The position numbers and the translations under genes were made by a program. A stretch of DNA of 64,000 bases, from assembly GCA_037039685.1 (NCBI GenBank), contig JAWNGF010000010.1, positions 1,240,001-1,304,000 of the forward strand, written 5' to 3'. Each line of letters opens with the position of its first letter. Position 1 is the first letter of the stretch. Below are positions 32,493 to 43,788 of the stretch, one piece after another. The stretch is from Ceratobasidium sp. AG-K (lineage: Eukaryota; Basidiomycota; Agaricomycetes; Cantharellales; Ceratobasidiaceae). The notes below the pieces were generated by a model, which was not told the origin of the DNA, did no database searches, and saw only the letters and a list, made by a program, of their open reading frames with translations.

Positions 32493-35400
32493 CTAAGGGC
32501 CTGGCGCGGTGGGATGGAGTTTGTGAAATTTATCAACCAGTTCCGGAGCGTTCTTGAGATCTTCCTTTAACTGCCAAGAGTTGTCTGCATGAGAGTACCC
32601 TTTCCACTTAACGTAATAGTGGAGTTGGCGGCGGATTTTCTTGGAATTAAGGATTTCTTCAACTTCCCATTCTTCTTCTCCATCTTGTGTGACAATAGGG
32701 GGTGGTTGAGCAGGTTCGCGGCCGTGGGGATCAGAGTGGAATTTTTTGAGCAACATGACATGGAAGACAGGATGAATTTTTATCGACTTTGGTAACTCCA
32801 GTCTAAAGGCATGAGTCCCTACTTTTTCCATTACTTTGTAAGGGCCTAAAACTTTGTGGGAGAGTTTTACTGAGGGTCTGTCTGTGGAAATGTTCTGATG
32901 ATTGAGCCAGACTTTATCTCCTGGGTTTATCTCTTCTGGTTCTTTTGCTCCTTTATCAAAGTAGTGTTTATAGGACTGATTTGCTAGGATGAGGGCAGCT
33001 TTGACTTTGTCGTATCCTTTTAACAGGAATTCCGCATGGGCATCAGCTTCAGGAACAGTATAGTCTGATTCTTCCCCGATGTTCATTCTAGGGTTGAAAC
33101 CCTGGCAGATTTGGAAAGGGGTTTTGCCAGTGGATGCTTGGATCCCATTGTTATAAGCAAATTCTGCCATAGGGAGCAGGGCCACCCAGTCGTTTTGCCT
33201 ATGGTTGACAAAAGCCCTGATGAAGATTTCAACAACTTGGTTTGCCCGTTCTGACTGTCCGTCTGTCCTTGGATGGTATGCTGTGCTGAAGGTAGGTTTT
33301 ACATCCAACCGTTTGTACAGATGCCTAATGAACTTTGAGTTGAAAGTGGATCCTCTATCCGAGACTGTTGCTTTTGGAGTACCGTGAAGTTTCCAAATGT
33401 TTGCAACAAAGATGTTGGCTATGTCTACTGCTGTGGCCGTTGATTTGCAAGGGAGATAGTGCGCCATCTTGGAGAACCAATCTACTACTGTTAAGATTGC
33501 GTCATATCCTTCTGATTCTGGGAGCCCTACAATCATGTCATAGGCGATCTCTTCCCAAGGTCTCTCAGGAATATGTAAAGGACGCAGTAATCCTGTGGGG
33601 AGTTGGTTCAATGGTTTAACTTGAATGCATGTTTCGCAGTGTGACACATAGGAGTTGACAAATTTCTTCATGGTTGGCCAGTAGTAAGTTCTTGAGACCA
33701 ATTCCAATGTTCTTGTTTGCCCGGGATGCCCAGCTGTAATATTGTCATGGCGCAATTCCAATATCAGGTTTCTGACGGTTTCATCTTTGGGGACAAAGAT
33801 CTTTCCTTTGAACATTAGGAGTCCTTCTCTGTATTCCCAATCTTTGACTTTTTCTCCGTTTCTCAGCTTATTGTGGGCTTCCTCTAATCTGGGATCTTTG
33901 AGGATTGCTTCTCTGATTAGATCGTTAATCTCCTGGTCAGGGGTAATAGCCGAAATAAAAATGTCTGGTTTGAGGAGAACTTGGTTCTCTACCCCCCCCA
34001 AAGGTTCTAGGTCATATCGCCTCGAGAGAATGTCTGCTTTTTTGTTTTGACTTCCTGGCCTGTACAAGATTTGGAAGTTGAAGTCCACCAAGAAATTCAT
34101 CCAGCGGATCTGGCATTGGTTCAATTGTTTGGACAATGAGAAGTATTCCAAATTTTTGTGATCTGTTATCACTTGAATGGCCTTTTCTGTGCCTTGGAGT
34201 AAGTGCCGCCATTCTTTGAAGGCTCTAATGATTGCCAATAGTTCTTTGTCAAAAATGTCGTAGTTTCGTTCAGCCGGATTTAGTGATTTGGAAAGAAAAG
34301 CTACAGGGTGTAATTTTCCTTCTTCATCCTTCTGTGACAAAACTGCTCCTGTGGCAAATCCCGACGCATCTGTCTCAAGGAAGAATTCCTTTTTCTGATC
34401 GGGTTGCATCATTACAGGTGCCTCCTTAAGAGCCTCTTTTAGTGCGTTCATGGCCTCTTGTTCTTTGCTTGTCCACTGCCACTTTTGATCCTTCTTGAGT
34501 AGGTTATATAGAGGTCTGGCTTTGCCAGCAAAGTCTTGGATGAATCTTCGATAGAAATTGACAAATCCTAGGAACTCTTGAACTTGTTTGACATTCTTGG
34601 GAGCCTTCCAATTCATAGCCGCCGTGACCTTTTCCTGGTCTGTTTCGATTCCTTTATTGGAAATGACCAATCCCACCCAGTCCAGTTTGGTTTCGTGGAA
34701 CTTGCATTTTCTCAATTTTGCCACCAGCTTGTGTTCCCTTAGTCTTCTTAGCACCTCTTTCACGTGTCCTGGATGATCTTCGACTTGTTTGGAAAAAACA
34801 AAGATATCATCAATGTATACGAGTACAAAAACCCCCATAATGTCTCTGAATATAGAATTCATCAGGGACTGGAAACTTGATGGAGTGTTTTTGAGACCAA
34901 AGGGCATGACTTTCCATTTGTACATCCCGTATTGAGTTTTGAATGCCGTCTTCCATTCATGGCCTGCTGCTATTTGGGTTTGATGGAATCCCTGTGCCAA
35001 GTCTAGAGTGGTGCCAATGACAAATCCTTCCAGGGCCCTTAACCATTGGTCCAGTAGTGGTATTCCACTTGCGTTGAATTTGCATAGTGAATTCACATAT
35101 CTGTAGTCAACACAAAAGCGTAACTCTGGGTTGCTTGGATCTTCTGGATGGGGTTTTTTGACAAACAGAACCGGGGAAGCCAAAGGGGACTTAGAGATCT
35201 GAATGTGTCCTCTTCGGATCAGGGCTTCTAGTACTTTCTTCATTTCCTTGTCTTCAGCTGGGGATGTTTTGTAAATAGGGCCGTGCTTTAGTTTAGCTTC
35301 TGGTAGGAGGTCGAGCATTGTGTCAGTTGGCCTATGAGGTGGGAGTTCTTCTAATCTGGATTCGTCGAATACATCTGCGAACACTTTGTATTCTTCCAGT

Positions 35401-35948
35401 AATGTAGTTTCAGCTGCAATTTGGAGTGTAGACGGGATTTCTAGGCAGTTTTATGAGCAGAATTCGCTGGTGTATGCAATTGTCCTATTTTTCCAATTAA
35501 TTTGTGGGTTATGTTTCTTGAGCCATGACATCCCGAGTACGATAGGGTGTCTTCCAATGTTTGTGACATGACATTCTATTTCACTGGAATGTGTTCCCAT
35601 GACAAGCTTAAACTTGGTTTAGTGAGTGACTTTTCCAGACGAGACTTCTTTTCCGTCTATAACTCGCAGAGTCTTTGGTTTTTCGTGTTGGAAAAGGGGA
35701 AGGTTTGCCTCTTTTGCTAGGGAAGGGTTGATGAAACAGGAGGTTGTGCCGCAGTCAAGGAGTGCTTGTCCAGAGAATCTTTTCGATCTGTTAACTGACT
35801 TAGAATTAGGAGCCATAGCTAGTGGATGAGCAGTGAAATCAAGGTATAATTGGTTTTCATTTGATATTGACATGATTTCCAGTTCATCCATATTACTAGC
35901 TAATATATCACCGAGTACTTGGCTCCTTAATAAGCCTTGGTGACGTCT
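32493..35948 (-). pseudogene. pol: B2 pol, two nonsense codons in the protease region
   Basis: Resumes at the slippery heptamer (35954-35948). Protease motif LLDCGTTS is present. TAA at 35621-35619 (TAT in B3) and TAA at 35453-35451 (TCA-AAA-AAC became TCA-TAA-AAC) interrupt the protease and its linker. From about 35450 to 32493 the frame is open and complete: RT with VLVYIDDIFVFS, without the extra base seen in B1 and B3; RNase H FLETDASGFATGAVL; integrase with HHCC and DDE; chromodomain EEWEVEEIL..YYVKWKGYSHADNSW. Neither stop is at a CpG, unlike most lesions here. Confidence 0.92.
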
Positions 35949-37279
35949 TTTCCCGATTTGATGTCTGAGGAGATTTCTTCAATCTGAGCTTCAAACCCTG
36001 AGGCTGTGTTCTTGGAGGGACAGACTCTTGCTGAGTGTCCCTTGCCGCCGCAGGTGAAGCAAATCATTGGTCCTTTTCCTTTGCCATCAAGATCCATTGC
36101 ATTAGGGTCTTTAGCAGGAGTGGACGGTTTGGGTGTTTGGATGGTAGGAGCGTTGAGGTTACTGGTTCGGGTGTCTCTCTGAATTGCTCCAAAAGGGACA
36201 TTTCCTTTTGTCCCATCATCCCAAGAGATCTGTGGAACTGGACGGCCCTTGGGGTTTCGGGTAATGCTTGCAATTTTGCCGTATTGCACCCCCCCTGTAG
36301 GTTTTGACATAAAGACTCGATCGTTTACATTGAATCTTTGACCTAGTGAGGCGTTTGGAGTACTTGTGGTTGTTTTGGAAGTACTCTGTTTCAAAGTGGT
36401 GGTTTGTGGGCTTTGCAACTTCTTTGGTGCATTAATAGCATTCATTGTGGAGTCAATTTCCAGGGCTCTTTCGCGAACTTGGTTGAATGTCCTTGTTGCT
36501 TCGTGGGGTTTAAAGTTCTGCGACACCATGGCCATCTTGATTTCATCCTTAAGACCGTCATAGAAATCATCACAAAGTACTTGATCAGTGTACCCAAGTA
36601 CCAATGAATAAGTGACGAAGTCTCGTAGATAATCTTGAACAGAGTTCTTCTGGACCAATTTCTTGTATAATTGTCTATATTGGTCGATCTTGTGAACATC
36701 GCCAAATCTAGCTTGCATTTCGTTCCAGAATTCATCCATATCGTGTAGCCAATTTGTTGCTCCCCTTCTTGCTGTGTCTACATCAATACCAGGTTGCATC
36801 CATACATAGGCAGGCCCCTTGCAATATCCCATGATATAAGTGATTTTTTGTTCTGTGGTTGCTTGTGGCGACGTATGATTTATGTACAAGGTACATTGCG
36901 ACTTAAACTCATCAAATTTATCTACATCTCCAGAAAATTCTTCTGGGGGATGCATTTTGAGTTTGTATCCTGGGGTGGTTGTTGACACGGTGGTAGAGGG
37001 TGTTGCTCCTAGGTTTGCAAGTGACTGAGACACTGCATTCATTAATTGGTGAAGGGGTGCAATTTGTGCAGTTTGATTTTGAATTGCATGGATATCTGCA
37101 ATGTTATTGTTGATCCCTTGTTCTAGGGTAGAGGTGATACCATTTAAGGCATTAATATGACCGTTAATTTTTCGCACTTCGTCTATTAAGGCATTGATTG
37201 CATGTGCCACTACTTCGGGTCCGGATGTCGCTGAAATTTGGGTAAATCCCCCTTGACTAGGTGATGGGGCTCTTGACAT
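35927..37279 (-). CDS. gag: B2 Gag, intact
   Basis: 450 residues from ATG 37279 (MSRAPSPSQGG). N-terminal helical region, then the gag domain (KMHPPEEFSGDVDKFDEFKS, KGPAYVWMQPGID, FVTYSLVLGYTDQVLC), an SH3-like basic segment (GGVQYGKIASIT, PVPQISWDDGTKGNVPFG) and the CCHC knuckle CFTCGGKGHSARVC. It ends KDVTKAY-TAA. B1 and B3 have TGA where this copy has the Gln codon of KIDQYRQLY. Pol follows in the -1 frame. Confidence 0.93.
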   Translation of the reverse strand: MSRAPSPSQGGFTQISATSGPEVVAHAINALIDEVRKINGHINALNGITSTLEQGINNNIADIHAIQNQTAQIAPLHQLMNAVSQSLANLGATPSTTVSTTTPGYKLKMHPPEEFSGDVDKFDEFKSQCTLYINHTSPQATTEQKITYIMGYCKGPAYVWMQPGIDVDTARRGATNWLHDMDEFWNEMQARFGDVHKIDQYRQLYKKLVQKNSVQDYLRDFVTYSLVLGYTDQVLCDDFYDGLKDEIKMAMVSQNFKPHEATRTFNQVRERALEIDSTMNAINAPKKLQSPQTTTLKQSTSKTTTSTPNASLGQRFNVNDRVFMSKPTGGVQYGKIASITRNPKGRPVPQISWDDGTKGNVPFGAIQRDTRTSNLNAPTIQTPKPSTPAKDPNAMDLDGKGKGPMICFTCGGKGHSARVCPSKNTASGFEAQIEEISSDIKSGKDVTKAY

Positions 37280-37304
37280 ATCGGAGCGGGGAGAACAGGT
37301 AGAT

Positions 37305-37565
37305 TTATTGGGATCCCAGACCGTACAAAATATCACGGATTCTTCTTCGAACCCGTCTGTCTTTAATGACGCGCAAACTTCTCAAAAATATCAATTCAAG
37401 ATTTTCGTCTTCCGAGAACAACGCGTTGATTACTCCTAGTTTGTCGTACTGTTCGTATATGTAGTTACGATGAACGTCTTCAATAAAGAGTTTTAGGGAC
37501 TCTAGTCTAAGTTGTTCCCTGTGTTGTTCCTGTGTGAGTGGAGGTCTTGGTCCCACTGAAAAGGG
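37305..37565 (-). CDS. B2 leader ORF2
   Basis: 83-codon frame (GPRPPLTQEQHREQLRL.. to ..DILYGLGSQ), -1 relative to ORF1, entered at the candidate heptamer CCCTTTT (37565-37559). It has no ATG at its head (GTG only), so a shift from ORF1 is the simplest way to translate it. Helical and charged; no domain recognised. Ends 25 nt before the gag ATG. Confidence 0.6.
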   Translation of the reverse strand, partial: PFSVGPRPPLTQEQHREQLRLESLKLFIEDVHRNYIYEQYDKLGVINALFSEDENLELIFLRSLRVIKDRRVRRRIRDILYGLGSQ

Positions 37566-38115
37566 TTGGGTGCGATAGTATTAAGGTGATTTAGAAGGCG
37601 GTAATCCTGATTAATAGGAATACGCACTTCTGCTGCTTGATGACAGTATTTGCCCTTGATTTTGTCTTTAAGGGTTTCGATAGTACGCCACTGACGTTTG
37701 TTGTTGCTGATGAGATTTTCGACCTTTCGAGTGTGTTTCTCTTGGATTTTTATAAGTTGGTCGCAGTTTTCGATCAGGACACGGGTTTGTTCTTGCAATC
37801 GCTCGACTTCGATATTAGTGTCCGCTAGATTTATGCTTTGGACACGATCTTGATTGGCTTGTTGCTTGTTTGTATTGTCAAGGTCAATTTCGATGAACTC
37901 GAGCCTTGAATGGAGGGATTGATAATCGGCTTCGAGTTGATTGTGGTTTTCGTCGTTTCTGGTATGTTCGACCCTTAAATCCTCTGCTTGTTCAACTTGA
38001 TCTTCTTCTAACACTTCAATTCGACTGTTTAATTCGTCGACTTTGGTGTCTAGATCAAGTACGAAGTCCTTTAGTCTAAAGACTGCTTCGCAGAGGCTAA
38101 AAAATGCGGGGAACA
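37502..38115 (-). CDS. B2 leader ORF1, coiled-coil protein with splice-made start
   Basis: 204 residues: a hydrophobic head (MFPAFFSLCEAVFRLKDFV) then long heptad-rich coiled coil (LDLDTKVDELNSRIEVLEED and following). The whole frame contains no internal Met and opens only with GTG. The intron 38165-38116 (50 nt, GTACGC donor, TAACTAAC branch region, AAAAG acceptor) joins A to TG and makes the initiator. Position between LTR and gag is unusual for Ty3/gypsy. No function is known to me. Confidence 0.68.
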
Positions 38116-38165
38116 CTTTTAAGGTTAATTAGTTAGTTACTAATTAGTTCCTTTTTAGTGCGTAC
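38116..38165 (-). other. B2 leader intron that creates a start codon
   Basis: 50 nt, matching the length of other introns in the window. Exon 1 ends CCATCA and exon 2 begins TGTTCCCC; splicing gives CC ATC ATG TTC CCC. The same intron is present in B1 (29017-29066) and B3 (57539-57588). Confidence 0.65.
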
Positions 38166-38597
38166 TGATGGAAATGACAGGTCGATGGGGTTTTTGATGG
38201 ATGAGAGTGTTAACTTGGGTGGTGCTCCGACCACTTTCCAGTTTTGCTTGAGAGGATCTGGCTTCCTCGAGATGTTGATTTGGATGTGAAGGGTGCTAGA
38301 CGCTAAGCTTTTGCTTTATATACTCCTTATCTGATCTTATCAGTTATCAACAGCCTTGGGCGGGCGTGATAGCGACAGTGTATAACAGAGTAAGGGTGTA
38401 TTTAGCTGACTAAAGCCGCTATGACCCGAAAGAGGATAATGATTGGGTTCACTGACAGCGTATAGCAACGTGGAACTACTGGTCTATATCAAGTATAGCT
38501 CTTTGTTTGTTGTACTATGCCCGTTTTCCCGTGTACGTTCTATCTACTTGATGGAAGAGCAGGGGCTTAAGGCCGATGCTAGAAAGGCTTGACCTAA

Positions 38598-39014
38598 TGT
38601 CCCCACTTGGGTCAATTAGGTTTATAAAGGTTAAGGGGTTCGACTTAGATAAGTCTTGGAACCCAAGGAGTAGCGATTTAAGTGAGAGGATTTAATTGGG
38701 CAAGTCCTAGTGGAGAGGAGGTCAAGCCTTGTCGTTAACCGGCTTGACCTCTGGGTTTATATACATGAGGGAATCATGCCACGTCATCATCTATCAGTGT
38801 GGGAAAGCCGAGTACAACCGATGCTAAGCGAGATAAGAGACATGACTCAACATTCTGGAAGTTCCGGAAGCATCACCAATATCAAATGAAAAGACAAATA
38901 CATCACATGATACAAGTTTAAGCGCCATAGGACATTTGTACCAAAAAAGGAAAGTGTTCGGAAAAAAAGATATAAAATCAGAATAAAATGTCTGAGCTTA
39001 GTCAGCTCATGACA
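38598..39014 (-). repeat. B2 5' LTR
   Basis: 417 bp; primer-binding site at 38584-38595 on the minus strand (AGGTCAAGCCTT), two nucleotides inside the LTR. Confidence 0.94.
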
Positions 39015-39671
39015 GTGATCTGAACGCTTGTTGCGCTTGGCTATCTTCACGACAAGCGCCATACGCTGCAGGGTCTCTGGTCCATCCTCGTTCTTGGGGC
39101 GCGAGGAAGACTCCTTCACACTCGCAGGTGGAGGGCTTTGAACTGCAACTCGAGCTTGCGAGTTCCTGCTCTGGTTCTTAGTGCGCGAGGGATGTTTTTT
39201 CGCACCCGGAGGCGTCAGAGCCTCAAACTCAGACTGCGGGTTGGCACGCAACTTTTCGCGTGCTATTCGTGTAGTTAGTATCCACATTATATAGATAGAA
39301 AAACCATTACTTACCGAGGGACTGGCTGGATTGGGAGCTATTCTGCCCAAAGGGGGGCGTCTCGGCCCGGGTCTTCAAGCGCGCAGTGTTTTTGTTTCGT
39401 GGCGTATCGATGACGATGGAAAAGGCGGCTGGGGATTGGGGTTCGGCTTTGCTTGCGTTCACACTCTCGCGCTGCGACCGGATGTTGTTTCTGCATGCCC
39501 TGGCGTCAGAACGCGCCCTTTTCTCGGCCATCTCCTGGTCTTTTCTGTGTATTAGCGACGAACGTTAATTGAATTAACCTCCATATCGTGCTTACCTAGT
39601 TGTTCTGCTGCTTTCGTGCGAACAGCGTTCCGTTTTGATTTGGGGCGGCTGGAATCCTTGGTGTCCGACAT
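39015..39671 (-). pseudogene. DUF6532-like gene, 5' part (exons 1-3a)
   Basis: ATG at 39671 (MSDTKDSSRPKSKRNAV). Exon 1 39671-39596, intron 39595-39540 (AAAAG acceptor needed to keep frame), exon 2 39539-39315, intron 39314-39263 with TACTAAC branch site, exon 3 from 39262 to the B2 insertion at 39015. The N-terminus is basic, Ser/Pro/Arg-rich and probably disordered, with nuclear-localisation-like clusters. It continues at 32060. Disrupted by B2 and by a TGA in the last exon. It is transcribed divergently from the transposase and enclosed by the same terminal repeats, so it is probably a second gene of the DNA transposon. Confidence 0.72.
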
Positions 39672-39855
39672 GGTACGGTGGTCGTGTTCAAGGGCAAGGT
39701 TACGGGGTGTAGGTCAGAGGGCGCGGGTTAGAGGGCGTGAGTTAGAGGGCGCAGGTTAGATGGTGTAAGTCAGGCCTAGGGTTAAACGTGATGAAGAGTA
39801 TTTAGTTCCAGGGCACCTGTCATGAGGGAACCAACCAACCAACCTCGGAGCAAAA
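39672..39855. promoter_or_regulatory. divergent promoter with five 14-bp repeats
   Basis: 184 bp between the two divergent start codons. 39705-39774 holds five head-to-tail 14-bp units of the type GGGCGCGGGTTAGA. These may be regulatory or transposase-binding sites; no TATA box is evident. Confidence 0.5.
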
Positions 39856-42800
39856 ATGACTCGCGGCAAGATCTATCGATGCAAGCAATGTCCTCAAACG
39901 TTCCCTGATCCAAAGTTTCTATCTATTCACAACGCTATTGACCATACATCACGGAACGAAATTTGTCCCTACTGCACTCACCGCATGAAGACCAACTCTG
40001 GTCTCGGGCATCATTTGACAAAAAGCGCGTGTGCACCGCTATACCAACTCAATCTCGACGAGCTATATGCGTTCGAGAAGCAACATACCAATCCAAGTCC
40101 ATCACGCCGTCATGGACACATGGATGAGGACGAGGAAATGGGACCGCCCAAGAGCCCAAAAGACGTTGAGATGATGAATAATTGGGACGAATACGAGCAA
40201 TATGACGACGACGAACCGGACGATGTGGAAGGTCCAATCAAAACTGACTTACGGCGTTGAGGAACAGAAACCTATGTCGAGCGACACCCCAAACCTCACG
40301 CGGGAGCTCCCATCCGACGAGCAACTGCACAGGAACGTCAACGCCGTAACCACGCTGAGGTTGGCCGACTGAATGACCCCGATTTGTTTGCGTCGGCTGA
40401 GTTCTTGTTTACTTCTGGGATGTCGGCCAAAAAGCGGGACAAGTTCCTGAGTTTGAACCAAGTAAGCAATCGAGTGTCGTCAACGGTAGAAAATACTCAC
40501 ACCCATTAGTTCAACGGATGTACACCGTGGAAAAACAACCGCGAGCTGATGAAAGATATTGATGGTCAGTTGCCTTGAGGGCCAAAATGGAAAATACATA
40601 CATTCGAGGTGGCGGGACGCAACGGTACCGAGGTCCTTGACCTGTGGGTTTGCGATACTCTGGAAGGCATCAAGGACCTGTTGTTCGACCAACAGTTTGT
40701 GGGCGATATACAATACGTACCGCTAGCCGAATGGACGGGGCCCGATAAAAAGAAGCGCAAATGGGGCGAGACGTGGACCGCTCGACACATGTGGCGCGTT
40801 CAGGTACGGGCTATCATTCGATCGGACTTGAAAACTGAATGAGGTCAAATTTTAGGACCAAATCAAGGACGGGTATGCGACGGTCATACCATATTTCCTG
40901 GCATCCGACGAGACGGTCGTGACCGTAATGGTCGGGGAGAAAAAGGCACATCCGGTCTATCTGACGATCGGAAATATATCAAAAAGCGTGCGACGTCAGA
41001 TTTCTAAGCGGGCGATGATTCTGGTTGGGTACTTACCGGTAACAAAATTGGAATGCGAGCCAAATGAAGAACGCAGACGCATACTCAAACGGAAACTCTT
41101 CCACCAGTGCATGTCCAAAATTATTGAGCCGCTCGCGACGGCCAAGGCGGGTGCGGAAGCGGTGTGCTCCGATGGCTGGGTTCGGCGCATATACCCCGTC
41201 TTTTCGGGCAGCATGCTCGATTACCCCGAACAATGCAAATACGCGGTCATCAAGCAATCGGCCTGTCCGACGTGCACGGTGCCGCTGGACGAGCGAGGGG
41301 ATTTGACGACGTATGCGCTGCGGGATCACGACGATATAATCAAGGCAATCAAGGACCACGAAGCGGAGGGGTCAGCACGGTTCAAGGATCTGGGATTAAT
41401 ATTGGTCAGACCTTTTTGGGAGGATCTTCCGTACTTCAACGCATCGATCATGTTTCCCCCCGATCTGCTGCACCAGCTCTACAAGGGCGTATTTAAGGAT
41501 CATCTATCAAAATGGTCAGTAAAACTGGTCGGGGACTCGAACTTCGACAATATGTATAAATCGATGTCACCTCACCATGGGCTACGGCACTTCAAGAACG
41601 GGATAACAAAAGTTTCCCATTGGACTGGCCGCAAGATCAAAGAGCAAGCCAAGTCCTTCCTGCCGACGGTGGTGGGCCAAGATGTCAAGGTCGTTGATGC
41701 TGCCCGCGCGATCTTGGAGTTTATCTATCTCACACATTCGTCGTCGTTGACGGATGACGATCTGACACAGATGCATGACGCCCTGGAGAAATTTCATCAG
41801 AATAAGGTTGTTTTCAAGGAGCTGCACGCGTTCGGACCAAAGGATTTAGATAGGTGGGACTCTTACCAGTGGTTCAATGGCATCCCGAAGCTGCACTCGA
41901 TGCAGCATTACAAGAATTATATCAAGGAGCTCGGGACGCCTGATGGGTTCAACACGGAACTTCCCGAGCGGTTGCACATCCCGCACGCAAAACAAGGATG
42001 GCGGGCGTCAAATAAAAAGGAGGCTACAAAGCAAATGGCGGTATTTATTCAGCGTATAGAGGCAATAGCCATGCATCGCGCTTACCTGGATCATCTCCAT
42101 CAGCCACGAGGCGATGACCGTAGCGAAGCCGGAGACGAGGACGGGGGCGAGGACAAGGATGAGGACGAGGGCGAGGACGAGGAGGATCTCGACAAGCAAC
42201 TGGCTGCGGGAGATGTGGGATTTGGGCCTGGGCGGCGCCTGACGTTTGAGGGTGATGGGGACGCCGAGTTGGGGGACACCGAGTTGGGGGACGCCGATTT
42301 GGGGAACACCGGGTTGGAGGAAGAGCAGGAAGGCGACTGTGACAAACTGGGCGATGTTAGTGACGAGGACGAAGAGACTGCACTTGAACGCACCGACGTG
42401 GAGGGGATCGGGACCTGGGAAGAGATCCAAGTTGATGGTACGCCAACCAGAGGCTCGGCGTCTCGCGGTGGCGTGATGGAAGTTCGGTCGAGCTTCTACC
42501 CGAACCCTGGGCCGACAATTGCCAAATCGCACATGGCCAAACCTTTGTATACACAGCTGTCCGAGGAGTACCACGCCAATTGTCTCTTTCCCGCCATCCC
42601 CTTGTTCCTAAAAAAACTGGGACACAAACTCACAGCCGACAATATCGAAACCGCCCAATCACTCCCGTTCAAGGTTTGGCATCGTTGCCGCTTGATTCAC
42701 TCGCCACCACCCTACAAGCCAACCGAGGCGGAAAAAATCGATACAATCCGGGCTTTTCCAGGCCAACGCAATAGATATGGCCGAGAGCAAAGGCCACCCC

Positions 42801-43262
42801 AGTTTGACACCATCCTTTGCCTGGTGAACCTGCTCGAAACTGGTTTGAAGCGTAAGTGACTTGTTTTTCACCTTACTCAAGCTGATGTTGCGGCTAGGGT
42901 ATTGGGCTGCCCGAGTTTGGACAATATTCAAGCTCCCCAAGAACATTCACCATTTGTACCCCCCAAAACTCGTTTACGTGGAGTTTTTCAACGAGTTCTC
43001 TGGCCCTGACAAAAAGACCGGCTTTTACAAGACGTCTCACAAATTCACCAACACGCGGCAAGACGTTGCGGTCGTCCCACTCGCAATCATCAAGATGACA
43101 TGCCACCTCGCCCCTCGATTTGGCAAGGCAACCGACGATCTCGACCTAGCTACCAAAACGGATATCCTTCAGTCGTGCAAGAAGTTCTATTTCAACGAAT
43201 TTGCCAGCTATTTTGCGTTTGAACTCCTACACCACTGGCAACTTGTCGGCGCGTGTTCTTAG
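39856..43262 (+). pseudogene. Plavaka-like DNA transposase, two in-frame TGA
   Basis: Exons 39856-40461, 40510-40803, 40856-42851 and 42898-43262; introns 48, 52 and 46 nt; all phases agree, 1086 residues. N-terminal C2H2-type finger (CKQCPQTF..HNAIDH) and a second Cys/His cluster (CPYC..GHHLTKSAC), a YVERHPKPHAG motif, an LASDET..HPVYLTIGNI segment and the diagnostic PDLLHQLYKGVFKDHLSKW. Then an acidic tract, a 15-bp-repeat-encoded ELGDTELGD stretch (about 42258-42317) and a typical C-terminal exon (VWTIFKLPKNIHHLYP). It would cut and join the element's ends in the nucleus. TGA at 40258-40260 and 40576-40578 both fit CGA origins. Plavaka (KDZ/CACTA-related) assignment from memory of the family, good but unsearched. 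Confidence 0.85.
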
Positions 43263-43292
43263 CATGTGAGTCGCTCGTCCAGCCACCAGTTT

Positions 43293-43747
43293 TGTCGTAA
43301 TCTTCTTCTTGATGGCTATGAGACAAGCCGCGAGGGAGAGTGGACGGCACTAAGACCTAAGTGACCTCTTGAACCGCAACACACTTAAGTGTCTGTAGGC
43401 TCTTGAGGGTAGGGGTGGTTCAAAGTGTCACTCAAATGGGATGTTTTGACGAGACAAAACAAGCTGGGGTTGCCAGGCTTGTTGGTCCGCTATATATATT
43501 CAGAAAGTGGCCAAGTCATACAGAGCGCAGCCACATGAGTCACACAGTCTACCAGTCAGGAGTGTCCATGTGAGTCATGCTGTATGAACAGACATGACTC
43601 GTACAAAGCACAGCCGCGTTACACAATGTAACAGAATAACCACAAGAAGGTGGCAGCGCGGCAAACAGAAACGGGAACGTAACACAAAAAGGAAGACAGG
43701 CGGGCGAGACACAGGGCGAGTCCGATGGAGTTAGCTGGCTCACGACA
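43293..43747 (-). repeat. A5 3' LTR
   Basis: 455 bp; polypurine tract on the minus strand abuts at 43748. Confidence 0.94.
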
Positions 43748-43788
43748 TTACTCCCCCCTTAGAGTCCGTTTGGGGGACCTGAACGGAC

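Larger units (their letters stand above)
32066..39014 (-). mobile_element. B2: full-length family B element inserted in the DUF6532-like gene
   Basis: 6,949 bp with GTGAT duplication (32061-32065 and 39015-39019). The two 417-bp LTRs differ at about two positions, so it is recent. Leader ORFs and gag are intact; pol has two early stops. Excising it with one GTGAT rejoins the host exon in frame (..KRSDH-TKYPYAALQ..). Confidence 0.97.

Noticed and set aside
35747..35770. Asp-Cys-Gly in the family B protease as an inactivating mutation
   Set aside because: All three B copies, including the otherwise best-preserved B2, have it, so it is a family feature.
39705..39774. Telomere-like repeat array
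   Set aside because: The 14-bp units contain GGTTAGA but not tandem TTAGGG; they are a promoter minisatellite.
40565..40608. An intron in the transposase at 40565-40608 (GTCAGT..CGAG)
   Set aside because: Splicing there shifts the frame into a stop; reading through gives conserved LP-x-GPKWK sequence with one TGA, a better explanation.
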